A stretch of 64,000 nt of DNA from NCBI RefSeq assembly GCF_900104795.1, contig NZ_FNTG01000001.1, forward strand, positions 4,030,001-4,094,000. The letters run 5' to 3'. The stretch comes from Burkholderia sp. WP9 (GTDB lineage: Bacteria; Pseudomonadota; Gammaproteobacteria; Burkholderiales; Burkholderiaceae). Under the pieces are notes generated by a model. That model was not told the DNA's origin, did not search any database, and saw only the letters and a program-made list of their open reading frames with translations. The translations under genes and the position numbers were made by a program. Each line of letters starts with the position of its first letter. The stretch's first letter is position 1. Shown here piece after piece: positions 1 through 9,455 of the stretch.

Positions 1-48
1 GCGGCGCAAACCCTCGCAGACCGGCTGCGCGAATCGGACGACGCTTAA
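1..48 (+). CDS. hisA: HisA C-terminal end (partial)
   Basis: The window opens inside a reading frame that encodes 15 residues ending in RLRESDDA and stops with TAA. Position directly before hisF and the match to the recalled tail of Burkholderia HisA (phosphoribosylformimino-5-aminoimidazole carboxamide ribotide isomerase) suggest this is hisA. Too little is visible to judge the enzyme itself. The 225 bases between this stop and hisF hold no gene that I can support. Confidence 0.7.
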   Translation, partial: AAQTLADRLRESDDA

Positions 49-273
49 GGCGGGGAGGCGGGGCCGGCAGGCTCGCCGCTCGCGCCTCGTGCGTTCGTCC
101 GCTCGGCATCGCGGTGAGCAAATCACCGGCGTCCGAGCAGCGCGGCCTGACACCGGCATACCGTCTCGAGCCGGTTGCGTGGAACTCACCGGCGGCGTGG
201 CTCGCCGCGCCGGCACTGTGCCGCTCGTCCAGGCGAGCGGCCTCATCAGCGGTATTGGCAGAATTGCAAGATC

Positions 274-1047
274 ATGGCTCTAGCTAAACGCATCATCCCC
301 TGTCTCGACGTCACGGCTGGCCGCGTGGTCAAGGGCGTCAACTTCGTCGAACTGCGCGATGCGGGCGACCCCGTCGAAATCGCCCGCCGTTACGATGATC
401 AGGGCGCCGACGAACTCACCTTCCTCGACATCACCGCGACCTCGGATCAGCGCGATCTGATCCTGCCGATCATCGAAGCGGTCGCCTCTCAGGTGTTCAT
501 TCCGCTGACGGTCGGCGGCGGCGTGCGCGCCGTCGAAGACGTACGGCGCCTGCTGAACGCGGGCGCGGACAAGATCAGCATGAATTCGTCGGCGGTGGCG
601 AATCCGCAGCTCGTGAAAGACGCAACGGACAAATACGGTTCGCAATGCATCGTCGTGGCGATCGACGCGAAGCGCGTCTCCGTGCAAGGCGAAACGCCGC
701 GCTGGGAAGTCTTCACGCATGGCGGGCGCAAGGCCACCGGTCTGGATGCGGTCGAATGGGCGCGCAAGACGGCCGAGCTCGGCGCCGGCGAAATCCTGCT
801 GACCAGCATGGATCGCGACGGCACCAAGAGCGGCTTCGACCTCGCGCTCACGCGCGCGGTGTCCGACGCGGTGCCGATTCCGGTGATCGCCTCGGGCGGC
901 GTGGGCAATCTGCAGCATCTGGCCGACGGTATCAAAGAGGGCCACGCGGACGCGGTACTCGCCGCGAGCATTTTCCACTACGGCGAACACACCGTGGGCG
1001 AGGCCAAGCGCTTCATGGCCGATCAAGGCATTTCGGTGAGGTTGTGA
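274..1047 (+). CDS. hisF: Imidazole glycerol phosphate synthase subunit HisF
   Basis: Cyclase subunit of imidazole glycerol phosphate synthase, a cytoplasmic enzyme of histidine biosynthesis. With glutaminase HisH it turns PRFAR and ammonia into imidazole glycerol phosphate and AICAR. The 257-residue product starts [13 protein letters not shown], the classic HisF opening with the catalytic Asp in CLDV, and has the usual TIM-barrel phosphate-binding segments (VGGGVR near 81 and ASGGVGN near 208). The frame is open upstream to 175, but the family start is the ATG at 274. hisI follows after one base, so the two are translated from one message. Length is normal for the family. Confidence 0.97.
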   Translation: MALAKRIIPCLDVTAGRVVKGVNFVELRDAGDPVEIARRYDDQGADELTFLDITATSDQRDLILPIIEAVASQVFIPLTVGGGVRAVEDVRRLLNAGADKISMNSSAVANPQLVKDATDKYGSQCIVVAIDAKRVSVQGETPRWEVFTHGGRKATGLDAVEWARKTAELGAGEILLTSMDRDGTKSGFDLALTRAVSDAVPIPVIASGGVGNLQHLADGIKEGHADAVLAASIFHYGEHTVGEAKRFMADQGISVRL

Positions 1048-1048
1048 C

Positions 1049-1459
1049 GTGGTGAATCCCTCGGCAATCAATTGGCTCGACAAGGTCAGGTGGGACGCGA
1101 ACGGCCTCGTGCCCGTGATCGCGCAGGAAGCGTCGACAAACGACGTGCTGATGTTCGCGTGGATGAACCGCGAAGCGTTGGCGAAAACCGTCGAAACGGG
1201 CCGTGCGGTGTATTTCTCGCGATCGCGTCAGCGGCTGTGGTTCAAGGGCGAAGAGTCCGGCCACGTGCAGCATGTGCATGAACTGCGGCTCGATTGCGAC
1301 GAAGACGTCGTGCTGCTGAAAGTGGAGCAGGTGTCGGGCATTGCCTGCCACACCGGCCGCCACTCGTGCTTTTTCCAGAAATTCGAAGGCTCGGTGGAAG
1401 ATGGCGACTGGGTCGCCGTCGATCCGGTGCTGAAAGACCCCGAACACATCTACAAATGA
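1049..1459 (+). CDS. hisI: Phosphoribosyl-AMP cyclohydrolase HisI
   Basis: Opens the adenine ring of phosphoribosyl-AMP, the third step of histidine synthesis. The 136-residue product carries the family's zinc/magnesium ligands in [10 protein letters not shown] and in [11 protein letters not shown]. It is a stand-alone cyclohydrolase; the pyrophosphohydrolase HisE is a separate next gene, as in other beta-proteobacteria. The start is GTG at 1049 (two GTGs in a row, so 1052 is possible), one base after the hisF stop. Its TGA overlaps the ATG of hisE, which suggests translational coupling. Confidence 0.96.
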   Translation: MVNPSAINWLDKVRWDANGLVPVIAQEASTNDVLMFAWMNREALAKTVETGRAVYFSRSRQRLWFKGEESGHVQHVHELRLDCDEDVVLLKVEQVSGIACHTGRHSCFFQKFEGSVEDGDWVAVDPVLKDPEHIYK

Positions 1460-1851
1460 CGCAATCCACGCAAACCACGTCGGCTAACCCCGCTTCCACG
1501 ACCGACACGCTGCTGCGCCTCGCGGCGATCATCGACAGCCGCAAAGGCGGCGATCCGGACGTCTCGTACGTGTCGCGCCTGTTCCACAAGGGCGACGACG
1601 CGGTGCTGAAGAAGATCGGCGAAGAAGCCACGGAAGTCGTGCTGGCCGCCAAAGATGCGCGCCACGGCGGCGCGCCGAAGGCGCTGGTGGGCGAAGTCGC
1701 TGACCTGTGGTTTCACTGTCTCGTGATGCTGTCGCACTTCGATCTGAGCCCGGCGGACGTGCTCGCCGAACTCGAGCGCCGTGAAGGCATGTCGGGCATC
1801 GAGGAAAAGGCGCTGCGCAAGAGCCGCGACCGCGAGCAGAACGGCGACTGA
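1456..1851 (+). CDS. hisE: Phosphoribosyl-ATP pyrophosphatase HisE
   Basis: Hydrolyses phosphoribosyl-ATP to phosphoribosyl-AMP and pyrophosphate, step two of histidine synthesis. The 131-residue product has the all-alpha MazG-like fold signature [16 protein letters not shown] followed by EVADLWFH, which supply the Mg-binding acidic residues. The first 20 or so residues (rich in Thr, Ser and Gln) are a variable tail. The ATG at 1456 lies inside the hisI stop (ATGA overlap). It closes the his operon in this window. Confidence 0.96.
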   Translation: MTQSTQTTSANPASTTDTLLRLAAIIDSRKGGDPDVSYVSRLFHKGDDAVLKKIGEEATEVVLAAKDARHGGAPKALVGEVADLWFHCLVMLSHFDLSPADVLAELERREGMSGIEEKALRKSRDREQNGD

Positions 1852-1955
1852 GCGGCGCTGAGCGACGGCTGAGCCGCGGCCGTCTTGAAGTGGCGAGCAT
1901 CGGCGCCCATATTGCACTGAACACATCTGACGCGCATCCTCGGGAGGACGCAAGC

Positions 1956-2351
1956 ATGGAACAGTCGCACGAAAGCTATCCGCCGCCGGCTTACCGCAAT
2001 GCCCTCGAACCGGAACGCGAGCGCAGCCTGCGCACGCTCACCCACGTGCTGTATGCGCTGTACGCGGTCCACTGGCTGACAGGCGGCCTGACGATCCTGA
2101 TCGCGATCATCATCAACTACGTGAAACGGCCCGACGTGGTGGGCACGCCCTACGAAGCCCATTTCGAATGGCAGATCCGCTCTTTCTGGATGGCGCTGCT
2201 GGGTTATGCGATTGGCGGCGTGCTGCTGTTCGTCGTGATCGGCATTCCGGTACTGTGGGCCGTGAGCATCTGGATGTTGTACCGTATTATCAAAGGCTGG
2301 CTGTATCTGTACGATAACAAGCCGCTCGCGAATCCGCGTGGCTGGTTCTGA
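1956..2351 (+). CDS. DUF4870-family membrane protein
   Basis: A 131-residue inner-membrane protein of unknown function. Three hydrophobic stretches are visible: about residues 28-50, 73-96 and 98-116. The segment YEAHFEWQIRSFW and the following TM region resemble DUF4870 (Tic20-like) proteins. The start chosen is the ATG at 1956 because GGGAGGA lies 10 bases upstream; the frame is open from 1890. It lies between hisE and the HIT gene on the same strand and was probably transcribed with them. No role can be assigned. Confidence 0.8.
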   Translation: MEQSHESYPPPAYRNALEPERERSLRTLTHVLYALYAVHWLTGGLTILIAIIINYVKRPDVVGTPYEAHFEWQIRSFWMALLGYAIGGVLLFVVIGIPVLWAVSIWMLYRIIKGWLYLYDNKPLANPRGWF

Positions 2352-2432
2352 GTTTCGTCCGACTGTTGCCGGGCCGGACATGAACTGCGCCGCGCACGCT
2401 TCGCGCTCCAGCCATACTGCGTCAGGAATACG

Positions 2433-2798
2433 ATGAGCCACGACCCGAACTGCCTTTTCTGCAAGATCGCCGCCGGCGAGATCCCGTCGACCAAAGTCCA
2501 CGAAGACGAAGAGTTCGTCGCCTTTCGCGACATTCGTCCGGCCGCCGAAACGCATGTGCTGGTGATCCCGCGCAAGCACATCGCCACGCTGTCGAATTGC
2601 ACCGAAAGCGATGCACCGCTGCTTGGTAGAATGCTTGTCTTGACCGCGCGTCTGGCTGATCAGTTGGGCGTGGCGTACACCGGTGGCGAAACGGGCTTTC
2701 GCACGGTAATCAATACCGGTCCTGGCGGCGGGCAAGAGGTGTATCACATTCACGCACATATTCTCGCGGGACCTCGCCCTTGGCAGCGCATGGGCTGA
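2433..2798 (+). CDS. HIT family (HINT-type) nucleotide hydrolase
   Basis: A 121-residue histidine-triad protein of the HinT branch; such proteins hydrolyse nucleoside phosphoramidates and acyl-adenylates in the cytoplasm. The opening CLFCKIAAGEIP and the C-terminal histidine triad HIHAH (about residues 107-111) followed by GPRPWQRMG are typical. Length matches the family (110-130). It stands between DUF4870 and tatA, the usual order after hisE in Burkholderia. Physiological substrate is not evident. Confidence 0.93.
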   Translation: MSHDPNCLFCKIAAGEIPSTKVHEDEEFVAFRDIRPAAETHVLVIPRKHIATLSNCTESDAPLLGRMLVLTARLADQLGVAYTGGETGFRTVINTGPGGGQEVYHIHAHILAGPRPWQRMG

Positions 2799-2955
2799 CA
2801 AGGGCAACGCTGACAGGCAACGCGGCGGCGCGGCGAGTTTTGTTCGTGGACAATAGCGCGAGCGTTGTTTTTGCCGCATTGTAACGACGCCGACGCGATC
2901 GTCTGGCCACAATGACATTCCGTGTCGCGGGTTGATTCGGAAGAACTCGCGGTAA

Positions 2956-3288
<333 letters not shown>

Positions 3289-3327
3289 GCCGCGGCTTAA
3301 CCGCGTTACTGACGGACATTCCACTTC

Positions 3328-3855
3328 ATGCTGGACCTCGGTCTAACCAAGATGGCGCTGATCGGCGTCGTCGCGCTGGTCGTACTCGGGCCTGAGCGCC
3401 TGCCACGCGTCGCCCGTACGGCCGGCGCGTTGTTCGGCCGCGCGCAGCGGTATATCAACGACGTGAAGGCCGAAGTCACGCGCGAAATCGAACTCGACGA
3501 ACTGCGTCGTATGAAAAGCGAGTTCGAGGCCGCCGCGACCAACGTCGAAACCTCTGTTCAGGACAATCTGCGCAAGCATGAGGGCGAGCTGAACGACGCG
3601 TGGAACAGCGGCACGTCGGTGTCGCCGAGCATTGCGGGCGGCGCGCTCGAAGACGTTGGCAACGCAGGCAATACGTCGTGGCCGAGCAGCACGCCGGCTG
3701 CGGCGCCCAAACGCAAGAACTGGCGCGTCAAGCAGACGGCCATGCCCACCTGGTACAAGCGCGCGACCACGCGCCGCACGCGCGTGCAGTCGGGTGCGGC
3801 GCGCGTGGCGCGGCATACGCCGGCCACCATGCGTCGTCCGACGCGCTTCTTCTGA
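3328..3855 (+). CDS. tatB: Sec-independent translocase subunit TatB
   Basis: Works with TatC as the receptor for twin-arginine signal peptides. The 175-residue product begins MLDLGLTKMALIGVVALVVL with the conserved GPERLPRVAR turn (TatB has Gly-Pro where TatA has Phe-Gly), then a long amphipathic and coiled-coil helix. The last 60 residues are basic and rich in Arg and Thr, variable between species. It follows tatA by 39 bases and precedes tatC by 34. Confidence 0.95.
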   Translation: MLDLGLTKMALIGVVALVVLGPERLPRVARTAGALFGRAQRYINDVKAEVTREIELDELRRMKSEFEAAATNVETSVQDNLRKHEGELNDAWNSGTSVSPSIAGGALEDVGNAGNTSWPSSTPAAAPKRKNWRVKQTAMPTWYKRATTRRTRVQSGAARVARHTPATMRRPTRFF

Positions 3856-3889
3856 TGATCAGAACGACAATCTCTAACCGAGGGCCGGT

Positions 3890-4669
3890 GTGAGCGACCC
3901 CCAGCAAACCCAGGACGAAGGCACTGAAGAGACCTTCATTTCCCACCTCGTAGAATTGCGCGACCGTATCATTCGCGCCGGCCTTGCCGTCATCGTGGTG
4001 TTCGTGGGACTCGTGTATTGGGCGCCGGATATTTTCCGGTTGCTGGCGCGGCCTCTGATGCAGAACTTGCCGAAGGACGGCAAGATGATCGTCACCGACG
4101 TAACCGGCTCGTTCTTCGTGCCGATGAAGGTGACCATGCTGGTGGCCTTCGTGATCGCGCTGCCGATCGTGCTGTACCAGATCTGGGCGTTCGTCGCGCC
4201 GGGTCTTTATCAGCATGAGAAGAAACTGGTCGGGCCGCTGGTCGGCAGCAGCTACACGCTATTCCTGTGCGGCATGGCGTTCGCGTATTTCGTGGTGTTT
4301 CCGACCATTTTCCGCGTCATGGCGCACTACAACGCGCCGCTCGGCGCGGAGATGACCACGGACATCGACAATTACCTGAGTTTCGTGCTGACCATGTTCA
4401 TCGCGTTCGGCGTGACGTTCGAAGTGCCGATTGTCGTGGTACTGCTGGTTCGCATGAACGTGGTCACGCTCAAGAAGCTCAAGGAGATCCGTCCGTATGT
4501 GATCGTCGGCGCGTTCGTGATTTCGGCCGTGGTCACGCCGCCGGACGTGTTCTCGCAACTGATTCTGGCGATCCCGCTGATCGTGCTGTACGAAGCGGGG
4601 ATTATTGCGGCGCGGTTGATTGTGGGTAAGCAGCCGGCGGTGATTGAGGACGCGGGCGCGTCGGATTAA
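3890..4669 (+). CDS. tatC: Twin-arginine translocase subunit TatC
   Basis: Polytopic core of the Tat receptor complex. The 259-residue product starts at a GTG. It shows the family motifs FISHLVELRDR near the N-terminus, APGLYQHEKK in the first periplasmic/cytoplasmic turn and the Glu-containing GVTFEVPIVV segment, with six hydrophobic helices. Last gene of tatABC; a strong intrinsic terminator follows within 25 bases. Confidence 0.97.
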   Translation: MSDPQQTQDEGTEETFISHLVELRDRIIRAGLAVIVVFVGLVYWAPDIFRLLARPLMQNLPKDGKMIVTDVTGSFFVPMKVTMLVAFVIALPIVLYQIWAFVAPGLYQHEKKLVGPLVGSSYTLFLCGMAFAYFVVFPTIFRVMAHYNAPLGAEMTTDIDNYLSFVLTMFIAFGVTFEVPIVVVLLVRMNVVTLKKLKEIRPYVIVGAFVISAVVTPPDVFSQLILAIPLIVLYEAGIIAARLIVGKQPAVIEDAGASD

Positions 4670-4690
4670 TGCTTAGGCGTGAATAAAACG

Positions 4691-4724
4691 AAAAGGGCGG
4701 TCTATTGCAGACCGCCCTTTTTAT
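4691..4724 (+). terminator. Intrinsic terminator after tatC
   Basis: A perfect 12-bp stem (AAAGGGCGGTCT / AGACCGCCCTTT) closes a 5-base loop and runs into a T-rich tail. It ends the tat transcript. The A-rich 5' flank could make it work in both directions. Confidence 0.9.
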
Positions 4725-4831
4725 TGCGCGCTCGTTGGTCGCGGTTAGTTCATCCGAAGCTTTCGTGCGTGCACAATCATTTATCGATCGGCCATTGGAT
4801 ACAACGGCCCTGTAAAAGCAGAGGTTCACCT

Positions 4832-5182
4832 GTGAAGACAGAGACTTGGAGCAGTCTGAAAGCGTTTGTTGCGGAAGATGCCGGAAAACCGATTGTCGGT
4901 CGGCTCCAACTGGCGAGGGGCACGGACCTGTATCACGATCTGGATATGGATCCAGCGCGTATCGCGGAATTGATGAAGAGATGGGCCGCACGCTTCGGCG
5001 TGGATGTGGGCGGTTTCGATCTGCACTACCATTACCCGGCTGCGAAGCTGAACATTGGCCCTTTCTTCGCCACCGTGGCCAAGTTGCCGTTCAGCGCCAG
5101 TGCGCGTGAAACCCTCGGCGGTAGATCGCTCACGCTCGGGATGCTCGAAGAGGCAATGAAAGCGGGGCGGTGGCAAGCGTAG
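4832..5182 (+). CDS. DUF1493-family small protein
   Basis: A 116-residue cytoplasmic protein that resembles DUF1493 (acyl-carrier-like small proteins of unknown function): DLYHDLDMDPARIAELMKRW followed by RFGVDVGGFDLHYHYP. The chosen start is the GTG at 4832, where the similarity begins; upstream codons of the open frame run through the tatC terminator and are unlikely to be translated. The gene stands alone between tatC and the convergent protease gene. Function unknown. Confidence 0.65.
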   Translation: MKTETWSSLKAFVAEDAGKPIVGRLQLARGTDLYHDLDMDPARIAELMKRWAARFGVDVGGFDLHYHYPAAKLNIGPFFATVAKLPFSASARETLGGRSLTLGMLEEAMKAGRWQA

Positions 5183-5209
5183 CTCAACACGACCTGGCCC
5201 CCGCGTACC

Positions 5210-6436
5210 TCAACCCCCATCATCATCCTGCTGATCACCACCGCCGCCGTTGTCCTCAACCGGTTGTTTCGGTGGAGGCGGCCGCTTGCCGATGGTGACA
5301 TCGAGATCCATCTCACGGCTCTTGCGCACGAGGTGCACCTTCGCTGCCGTGCCCGGTTTGATCTGCGCGATCACATTCAGCAGGCGAGTGGTGTCAGTGA
5401 TCTCCTGCCCGTTCACGCTCACAAGAATATCGCCCGGCTTGATGCCAGCACGGTCCGCAGGGCCGTTCTTCAGCACACCCGCCACGATCGCCCCAGACTT
5501 CTGCTCCAGCCCGAACGATTCGGCGATTTCCGGCGTGACGTCCTGCGGTTCGACGCCGATCCAGCCGCGCGTGACCGAACCCGTGGTGATGATGCTCTCC
5601 AGCACGCTGCGCGCCGTCGACACAGGAATCGCGAAGCCAATGCCGAGCGAGCCGCCAGAGCGCGAATAGATGGCGGTGTTGATGCCGAGAAGGTTGCCTT
5701 TCACGTCGACCAGTGCGCCACCCGAGTTACCCGGGTTGATGGCCGCGTCGGTCTGAATGAAGTTTTCGAACGTGTTGATACCAAGGTGATTGCGCCCGAG
5801 CGCGCTGACAATACCCATGGTCACCGTCTGGCCGACGCCGAACGGATTGCCGATGGCGAGCACTACGTCGCCCACGCGCGTCTGGTCCATGCGGCCGAGC
5901 GTGATGGTGGGCAGGTTGGTCATGTTGACCTTGAGCACGGCCAGATCTGTTTCCGGATCGACGCCGATCACTTTCGCATTCGTGGTGCGGCCGTCGGCTA
6001 GCGCAATTTCGATCTGGTCGGCGCCGTCCACGACGTGCTGGTTCGTTAGAATGTAACCTTCCGAACTCACTATCACGCCGGAACCCAGATTCGACGCGGG
6101 CTGTTCCTGCTGCTTGCGCTTATTCTTGTCGCCGAAGAAGTAGCGGAACAGCGGGTCTTTCGCACGCGGGTCGGGTGGCAGTGAGCCATCCTTGCTGGAG
6201 AACACATTGACGACCGCGGGCATGGCCTTTTGCGCGGCGTCCGCATAGGACGCCTGGGCTGGGCCGCTGCCGATGCCTGGCGCCACTTCCCGTAGGGCGA
6301 CGATCGGTTCGGCGAGTTGCTTGCCGAATTGCCCCTGGCGCTGCAGCCACTGCGGTTTGAGCGTCGCAATGATGAACATGAGCGCCAACAGCACGGTCAC
6401 CGCTTGGGCAAAGAACAGCCAAAAGCGTCTAAGCAT
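5210..6436 (-). CDS. DegS/DegQ-like trypsin-type serine protease (HtrA family)
   Basis: Envelope protease of the HtrA family, 408 residues. An uncleaved N-terminal TM anchor (about residues 5-24) puts the catalytic domain in the periplasm. The triad is visible: His near 134 (TNQHVVD), Asp near 164 (TDLAVL) and Ser near 237 (NPGNSGGA). One PDZ domain follows (about 285-385, with GIKPGDILVSVNG), then a Pro/Gly/Asp-rich tail. One PDZ and a membrane anchor match DegS architecture better than two-PDZ DegP, so a sensor role in the envelope stress response is possible. It runs divergently from the Nif3 gene, with 19 bases between them. Confidence 0.93.
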   Translation of the reverse strand: MLRRFWLFFAQAVTVLLALMFIIATLKPQWLQRQGQFGKQLAEPIVALREVAPGIGSGPAQASYADAAQKAMPAVVNVFSSKDGSLPPDPRAKDPLFRYFFGDKNKRKQQEQPASNLGSGVIVSSEGYILTNQHVVDGADQIEIALADGRTTNAKVIGVDPETDLAVLKVNMTNLPTITLGRMDQTRVGDVVLAIGNPFGVGQTVTMGIVSALGRNHLGINTFENFIQTDAAINPGNSGGALVDVKGNLLGINTAIYSRSGGSLGIGFAIPVSTARSVLESIITTGSVTRGWIGVEPQDVTPEIAESFGLEQKSGAIVAGVLKNGPADRAGIKPGDILVSVNGQEITDTTRLLNVIAQIKPGTAAKVHLVRKSREMDLDVTIGKRPPPPKQPVEDNGGGGDQQDDDGG

Positions 6437-6455
6437 CTGAAGACTAGAGGTTTAT

Positions 6456-7202
6456 ATGGATCGGATCGAACTTGAATTGTACTTGAACAATCTCCTTGAA
6501 ACCGCGCGCTTCAAGGACTATTGCCCCAATGGACTGCAGGTCGAAGGGCGTCGCAAGATCAATAAGCTCGCGACCGGCGTGACCGCTTCGGCGGCCTTCC
6601 TGGAGGCCGCGCTCGACTGGGGCGCGGATGCCGTGCTGGTCCATCATGGCTACTTCTGGCGCAACGAGGCGCCGCAGATCACCGGCCGCAAATATGCGCG
6701 TCTGAAACTGCTGATCGCCAACGAACTGAATCTGTTCGCTTATCACCTGCCGCTCGACGACCATCCCGAGTTCGGCAACAACGCGCAGATCGGCGCGAAG
6801 ATGGGCTGGATCAGCGACGCGCGCTTCGGCGAGAACGACCTCGGCTGGCTCGCCACGTTTCCGATGCCGATCACGCTCGCTCACTTCACCGCGCAAGTCG
6901 AGCAGACTCTCGGCCGCACGCCGCTCGTGTTCGGCGACGCGGATCGCGAACTACGCCGCGTGGCCTGGTGCACGGGCGCCGCGCAAGGCATGTTCGACGC
7001 GGCCATCAACGCGGGTGCCGACGTCTACCTGACCGGCGAAGTGTCGGAGTCGGTCATGCACACCTCGGCGGAAAGCGGCGTCGCATTTCTCGCGGCCGGC
7101 CACCATGCAACGGAGCGCTTCGGCGTGCAGGCGGTGGGCAAGCATCTGTCCGAGCAGTTCGATATCGAACACCTCTTTATCGATATCCCTAATCCCGTTT
7201 GA
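6456..7202 (+). CDS. Nif3-like dinuclear metal centre protein
   Basis: A 248-residue member of the Nif3/YbgI family (annotated in places as GTP cyclohydrolase I type 2 homologues), hexameric toroids with a two-metal site and no settled reaction. Metal-ligand motifs are present: VHHGYFW (about residues 66-72), the AYHLPLDDH segment (about 95-103), and [10 protein letters not shown] near the C-terminus. The length is that of the short form without the inserted PII-like domain. It diverges from the protease gene and precedes petA by 231 bases. Confidence 0.92.
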   Translation: MDRIELELYLNNLLETARFKDYCPNGLQVEGRRKINKLATGVTASAAFLEAALDWGADAVLVHHGYFWRNEAPQITGRKYARLKLLIANELNLFAYHLPLDDHPEFGNNAQIGAKMGWISDARFGENDLGWLATFPMPITLAHFTAQVEQTLGRTPLVFGDADRELRRVAWCTGAAQGMFDAAINAGADVYLTGEVSESVMHTSAESGVAFLAAGHHATERFGVQAVGKHLSEQFDIEHLFIDIPNPV

Positions 7203-7433
7203 ATCACCGGATTTACGTAAAACGCATTAGCTAAGCAAAAGGCACGAATAACGCAGAGGGCACTTAAAAGGAGGTGCGAAAAAGTTTGCGATCCGTACGG
7301 AGTAACCCTGATTTATCAAGGGCTTCGCACGGTTTTTGGCAATCGGCCCTTGTAAATGGCGACTCCATTCGCGCAAACTAGCGGCGGTAGAAGCGACGTG
7401 AAGGAAAAATCCAACTCAGAAGTGGGGCGTGTG

Positions 7434-8054
7434 ATGCGAGACAAGGAAGATGAACGCGTCGACGGCAGCCGCCGTACCTGGCTGATAGCGACGACCGTAG
7501 CAGGTGGCATTGGAGGCGTTGCCACTGTCGTACCCTTTGTTAGTTCGTTTGCACCATCTGAAAAGGCCAAGGCAGCAGGTGCCCCGGTCGAAGTCGATAT
7601 TAGCGATCTCAAACCCGGCGACATGAAGACCGTTGCCTGGCGCGGTAAGCCGGTGTGGATCATCAACCGCACCGACAGGATGCTCGCCGATGTCCAGAAA
7701 GCCGATAACGAAGTAGCGGATCCCCACACCAAGAATCCTTTTTCGATGCCGTTGCCGGAGTACTGCAACAACGAGTTCCGTTCACGCGCCGACCACAAGA
7801 ACCTTTTCGTCGCCGTTGCCGTGTGCACCCATCTGGGTTGTACGCCGACGCCGCGCTTCCAGGAGGGCGCGCAGCCGAATCTTCCGGACGACTGGCCGGG
7901 CGGCTTTCTGTGCCCGTGCCACGGCTCGACCTATGACATGGCCGGCCGCGTCTTCAAGAACAAACCTGCGCCGCAGAACCTCGACATCCCGCCTTACATG
8001 TTCACGTCGGCTACCGGCCTCGTGATCGGCAAGGACGAGAAAGGAGAAGCGTAA
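7434..8054 (+). CDS. petA: Ubiquinol-cytochrome c reductase Rieske iron-sulfur subunit
   Basis: [2Fe-2S] subunit of the cytochrome bc1 complex; it takes the first electron from ubiquinol and hands it to cytochrome c1. The 206-residue product from ATG 7434 matches the family length. The frame is open to an ATG at 7356, which would add 26 residues not typical of homologues. A twin-arginine-like N-terminus (SRRTWL) followed by a TM helix marks it as a Tat client. The cluster ligands are CTHLGC and CPCHGS. Its stop TAA overlaps the ATG of petB by one base. Confidence 0.96.
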   Translation: MRDKEDERVDGSRRTWLIATTVAGGIGGVATVVPFVSSFAPSEKAKAAGAPVEVDISDLKPGDMKTVAWRGKPVWIINRTDRMLADVQKADNEVADPHTKNPFSMPLPEYCNNEFRSRADHKNLFVAVAVCTHLGCTPTPRFQEGAQPNLPDDWPGGFLCPCHGSTYDMAGRVFKNKPAPQNLDIPPYMFTSATGLVIGKDEKGEA

Positions 8055-9433
8055 TGGCGATCGAACACGAAGTAGAGACGACCGGGCTGGTCGGCTGGAT
8101 CGACCGGCGCTTTCCGCTGACCTCCACCTGGAAGAAGCACGTTTCCGAGTACTACGCGCCGAAGAATTTCAACTTCTGGTATTTCTTCGGTTCGCTCGCG
8201 CTCCTGGTGCTGGTCAATCAGGTCGTCACCGGCATCTTCCTCACCATGAACTACAAGCCCGACGCGACGCTCGCGTTCTCGTCGGTCGAGTACATCATGC
8301 GCGAGGTGCCGTGGGGCTGGCTCATCCGCTATATGCACTCCACGGGCGCGTCGATGTTTTTCGTCGTCGTGTATCTGCATATGTTCCGCGGGCTGATGTA
8401 CGGCTCGTACCGCAAGCCGCGCGAGCTGGTGTGGATCTTCGGCTGCGCGATTTTCCTGTGCCTGATGGCCGAGGCGTTTTTCGGCTATCTGCTGCCGTGG
8501 GGCCAGATGTCGTTCTGGGGCGCGCAGGTGATCGTGAACCTGTTCTCGGCGATTCCGTTCATCGGGCCGGATCTGTCGCTGTGGATTCGTGGCGACTACG
8601 TGGTCTCGGACGTCACGCTGAACCGCTTCTTCGCGTTTCACGTGATTGCGATTCCGCTCGTGCTGATCGGTCTGGTGGTCGCCCACCTGGTCGCGCTGCA
8701 TGAAGTCGGCTCGAACAATCCGGACGGCATCGAGATCAAGGCGAAGAAGGATCCGGACGGCATTCCGCTCGACGGCATCCCGTTCCACCCGTACTACTCG
8801 GTGCACGATTTCATGGGCGTGACGGTGTTCCTGCTGATCTTCGCCGCGATCATTTTCTTCGCGCCGGAGATGGGCGGCTACTTCCTCGAAGCGAACAACT
8901 TCGTGCCGGCCAACCCGTTGCAGACGCCGCCGGAAATCGCGCCGGTGTGGTACTTCACGGCCTTCTACGCGATGCTGCGCGCCACCACCGATCCGTTCAA
9001 GATCGTGCTGATGGTCGTGATCGCGCTGCTCGGCCTGCTCGCGCTGGTGCGCGCGCGCGGCAAGTGGAAGCTCGGTCTGCCGGTGCTCGCGGTGCTGGTG
9101 ATTCTGGCCATGGCGTTCACCGAATCGAAGTTCTGGGGCGTGGTGGTGATGGGCAGCGCGGTGGTATCGCTGTTCTTCCTGCCCTGGCTCGACCGCTCGC
9201 CGGTCAAGTCGATCCGTTACCGGCCGTTCTTTCATAAGGTGTTCTACGGCATCTTCGTGCTCGCGTTTCTGACCCTGGCCTTCCTCGGCACGAAACCGCC
9301 GTCGCCGGTCGCCACGTTGATCGCCCAGATCTGCGCGCTGATCTACTTCGCGTTTTTCCTCGGTATGCCGTTCTGGACGCGGCTTGGCACGTTCAAGCAG
9401 CCGCCCGAGCGGGTGCGGTTCAAGCCTCACTAA
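8054..9433 (+). CDS. petB: Cytochrome b of the bc1 complex
   Basis: Membrane core of ubiquinol-cytochrome c reductase, carrying hemes bL and bH and both quinone sites. The 459-residue product has eight or more hydrophobic helices. Heme-ligand and Qo motifs are visible: RYMHSTGASMFF, GYLLPWGQMSFWG and AFHVIAIPL in the first half, and the Qo loop motif around PEWY, here PVWYFTAFY. The beta-proteobacterial form keeps the extra C-terminal helices. It is translationally coupled to petA, and petC follows after 22 bases. Confidence 0.97.
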   Translation: MAIEHEVETTGLVGWIDRRFPLTSTWKKHVSEYYAPKNFNFWYFFGSLALLVLVNQVVTGIFLTMNYKPDATLAFSSVEYIMREVPWGWLIRYMHSTGASMFFVVVYLHMFRGLMYGSYRKPRELVWIFGCAIFLCLMAEAFFGYLLPWGQMSFWGAQVIVNLFSAIPFIGPDLSLWIRGDYVVSDVTLNRFFAFHVIAIPLVLIGLVVAHLVALHEVGSNNPDGIEIKAKKDPDGIPLDGIPFHPYYSVHDFMGVTVFLLIFAAIIFFAPEMGGYFLEANNFVPANPLQTPPEIAPVWYFTAFYAMLRATTDPFKIVLMVVIALLGLLALVRARGKWKLGLPVLAVLVILAMAFTESKFWGVVVMGSAVVSLFFLPWLDRSPVKSIRYRPFFHKVFYGIFVLAFLTLAFLGTKPPSPVATLIAQICALIYFAFFLGMPFWTRLGTFKQPPERVRFKPH

Positions 9434-9455
9434 TCGCGAGCCAGGAGAACACGAA

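Noticed and set aside
280..1083. 267-codon minus-strand frame opposite hisF
   Set aside because: Shadow of a GC-rich gene: composition is Arg/His/Asp-rich with no domain, and hisF is certain.
7994..9430. 478-codon minus-strand frame opposite petB
   Set aside because: Antisense of cytochrome b; extreme Arg/His/Glu content typical of shadow frames.
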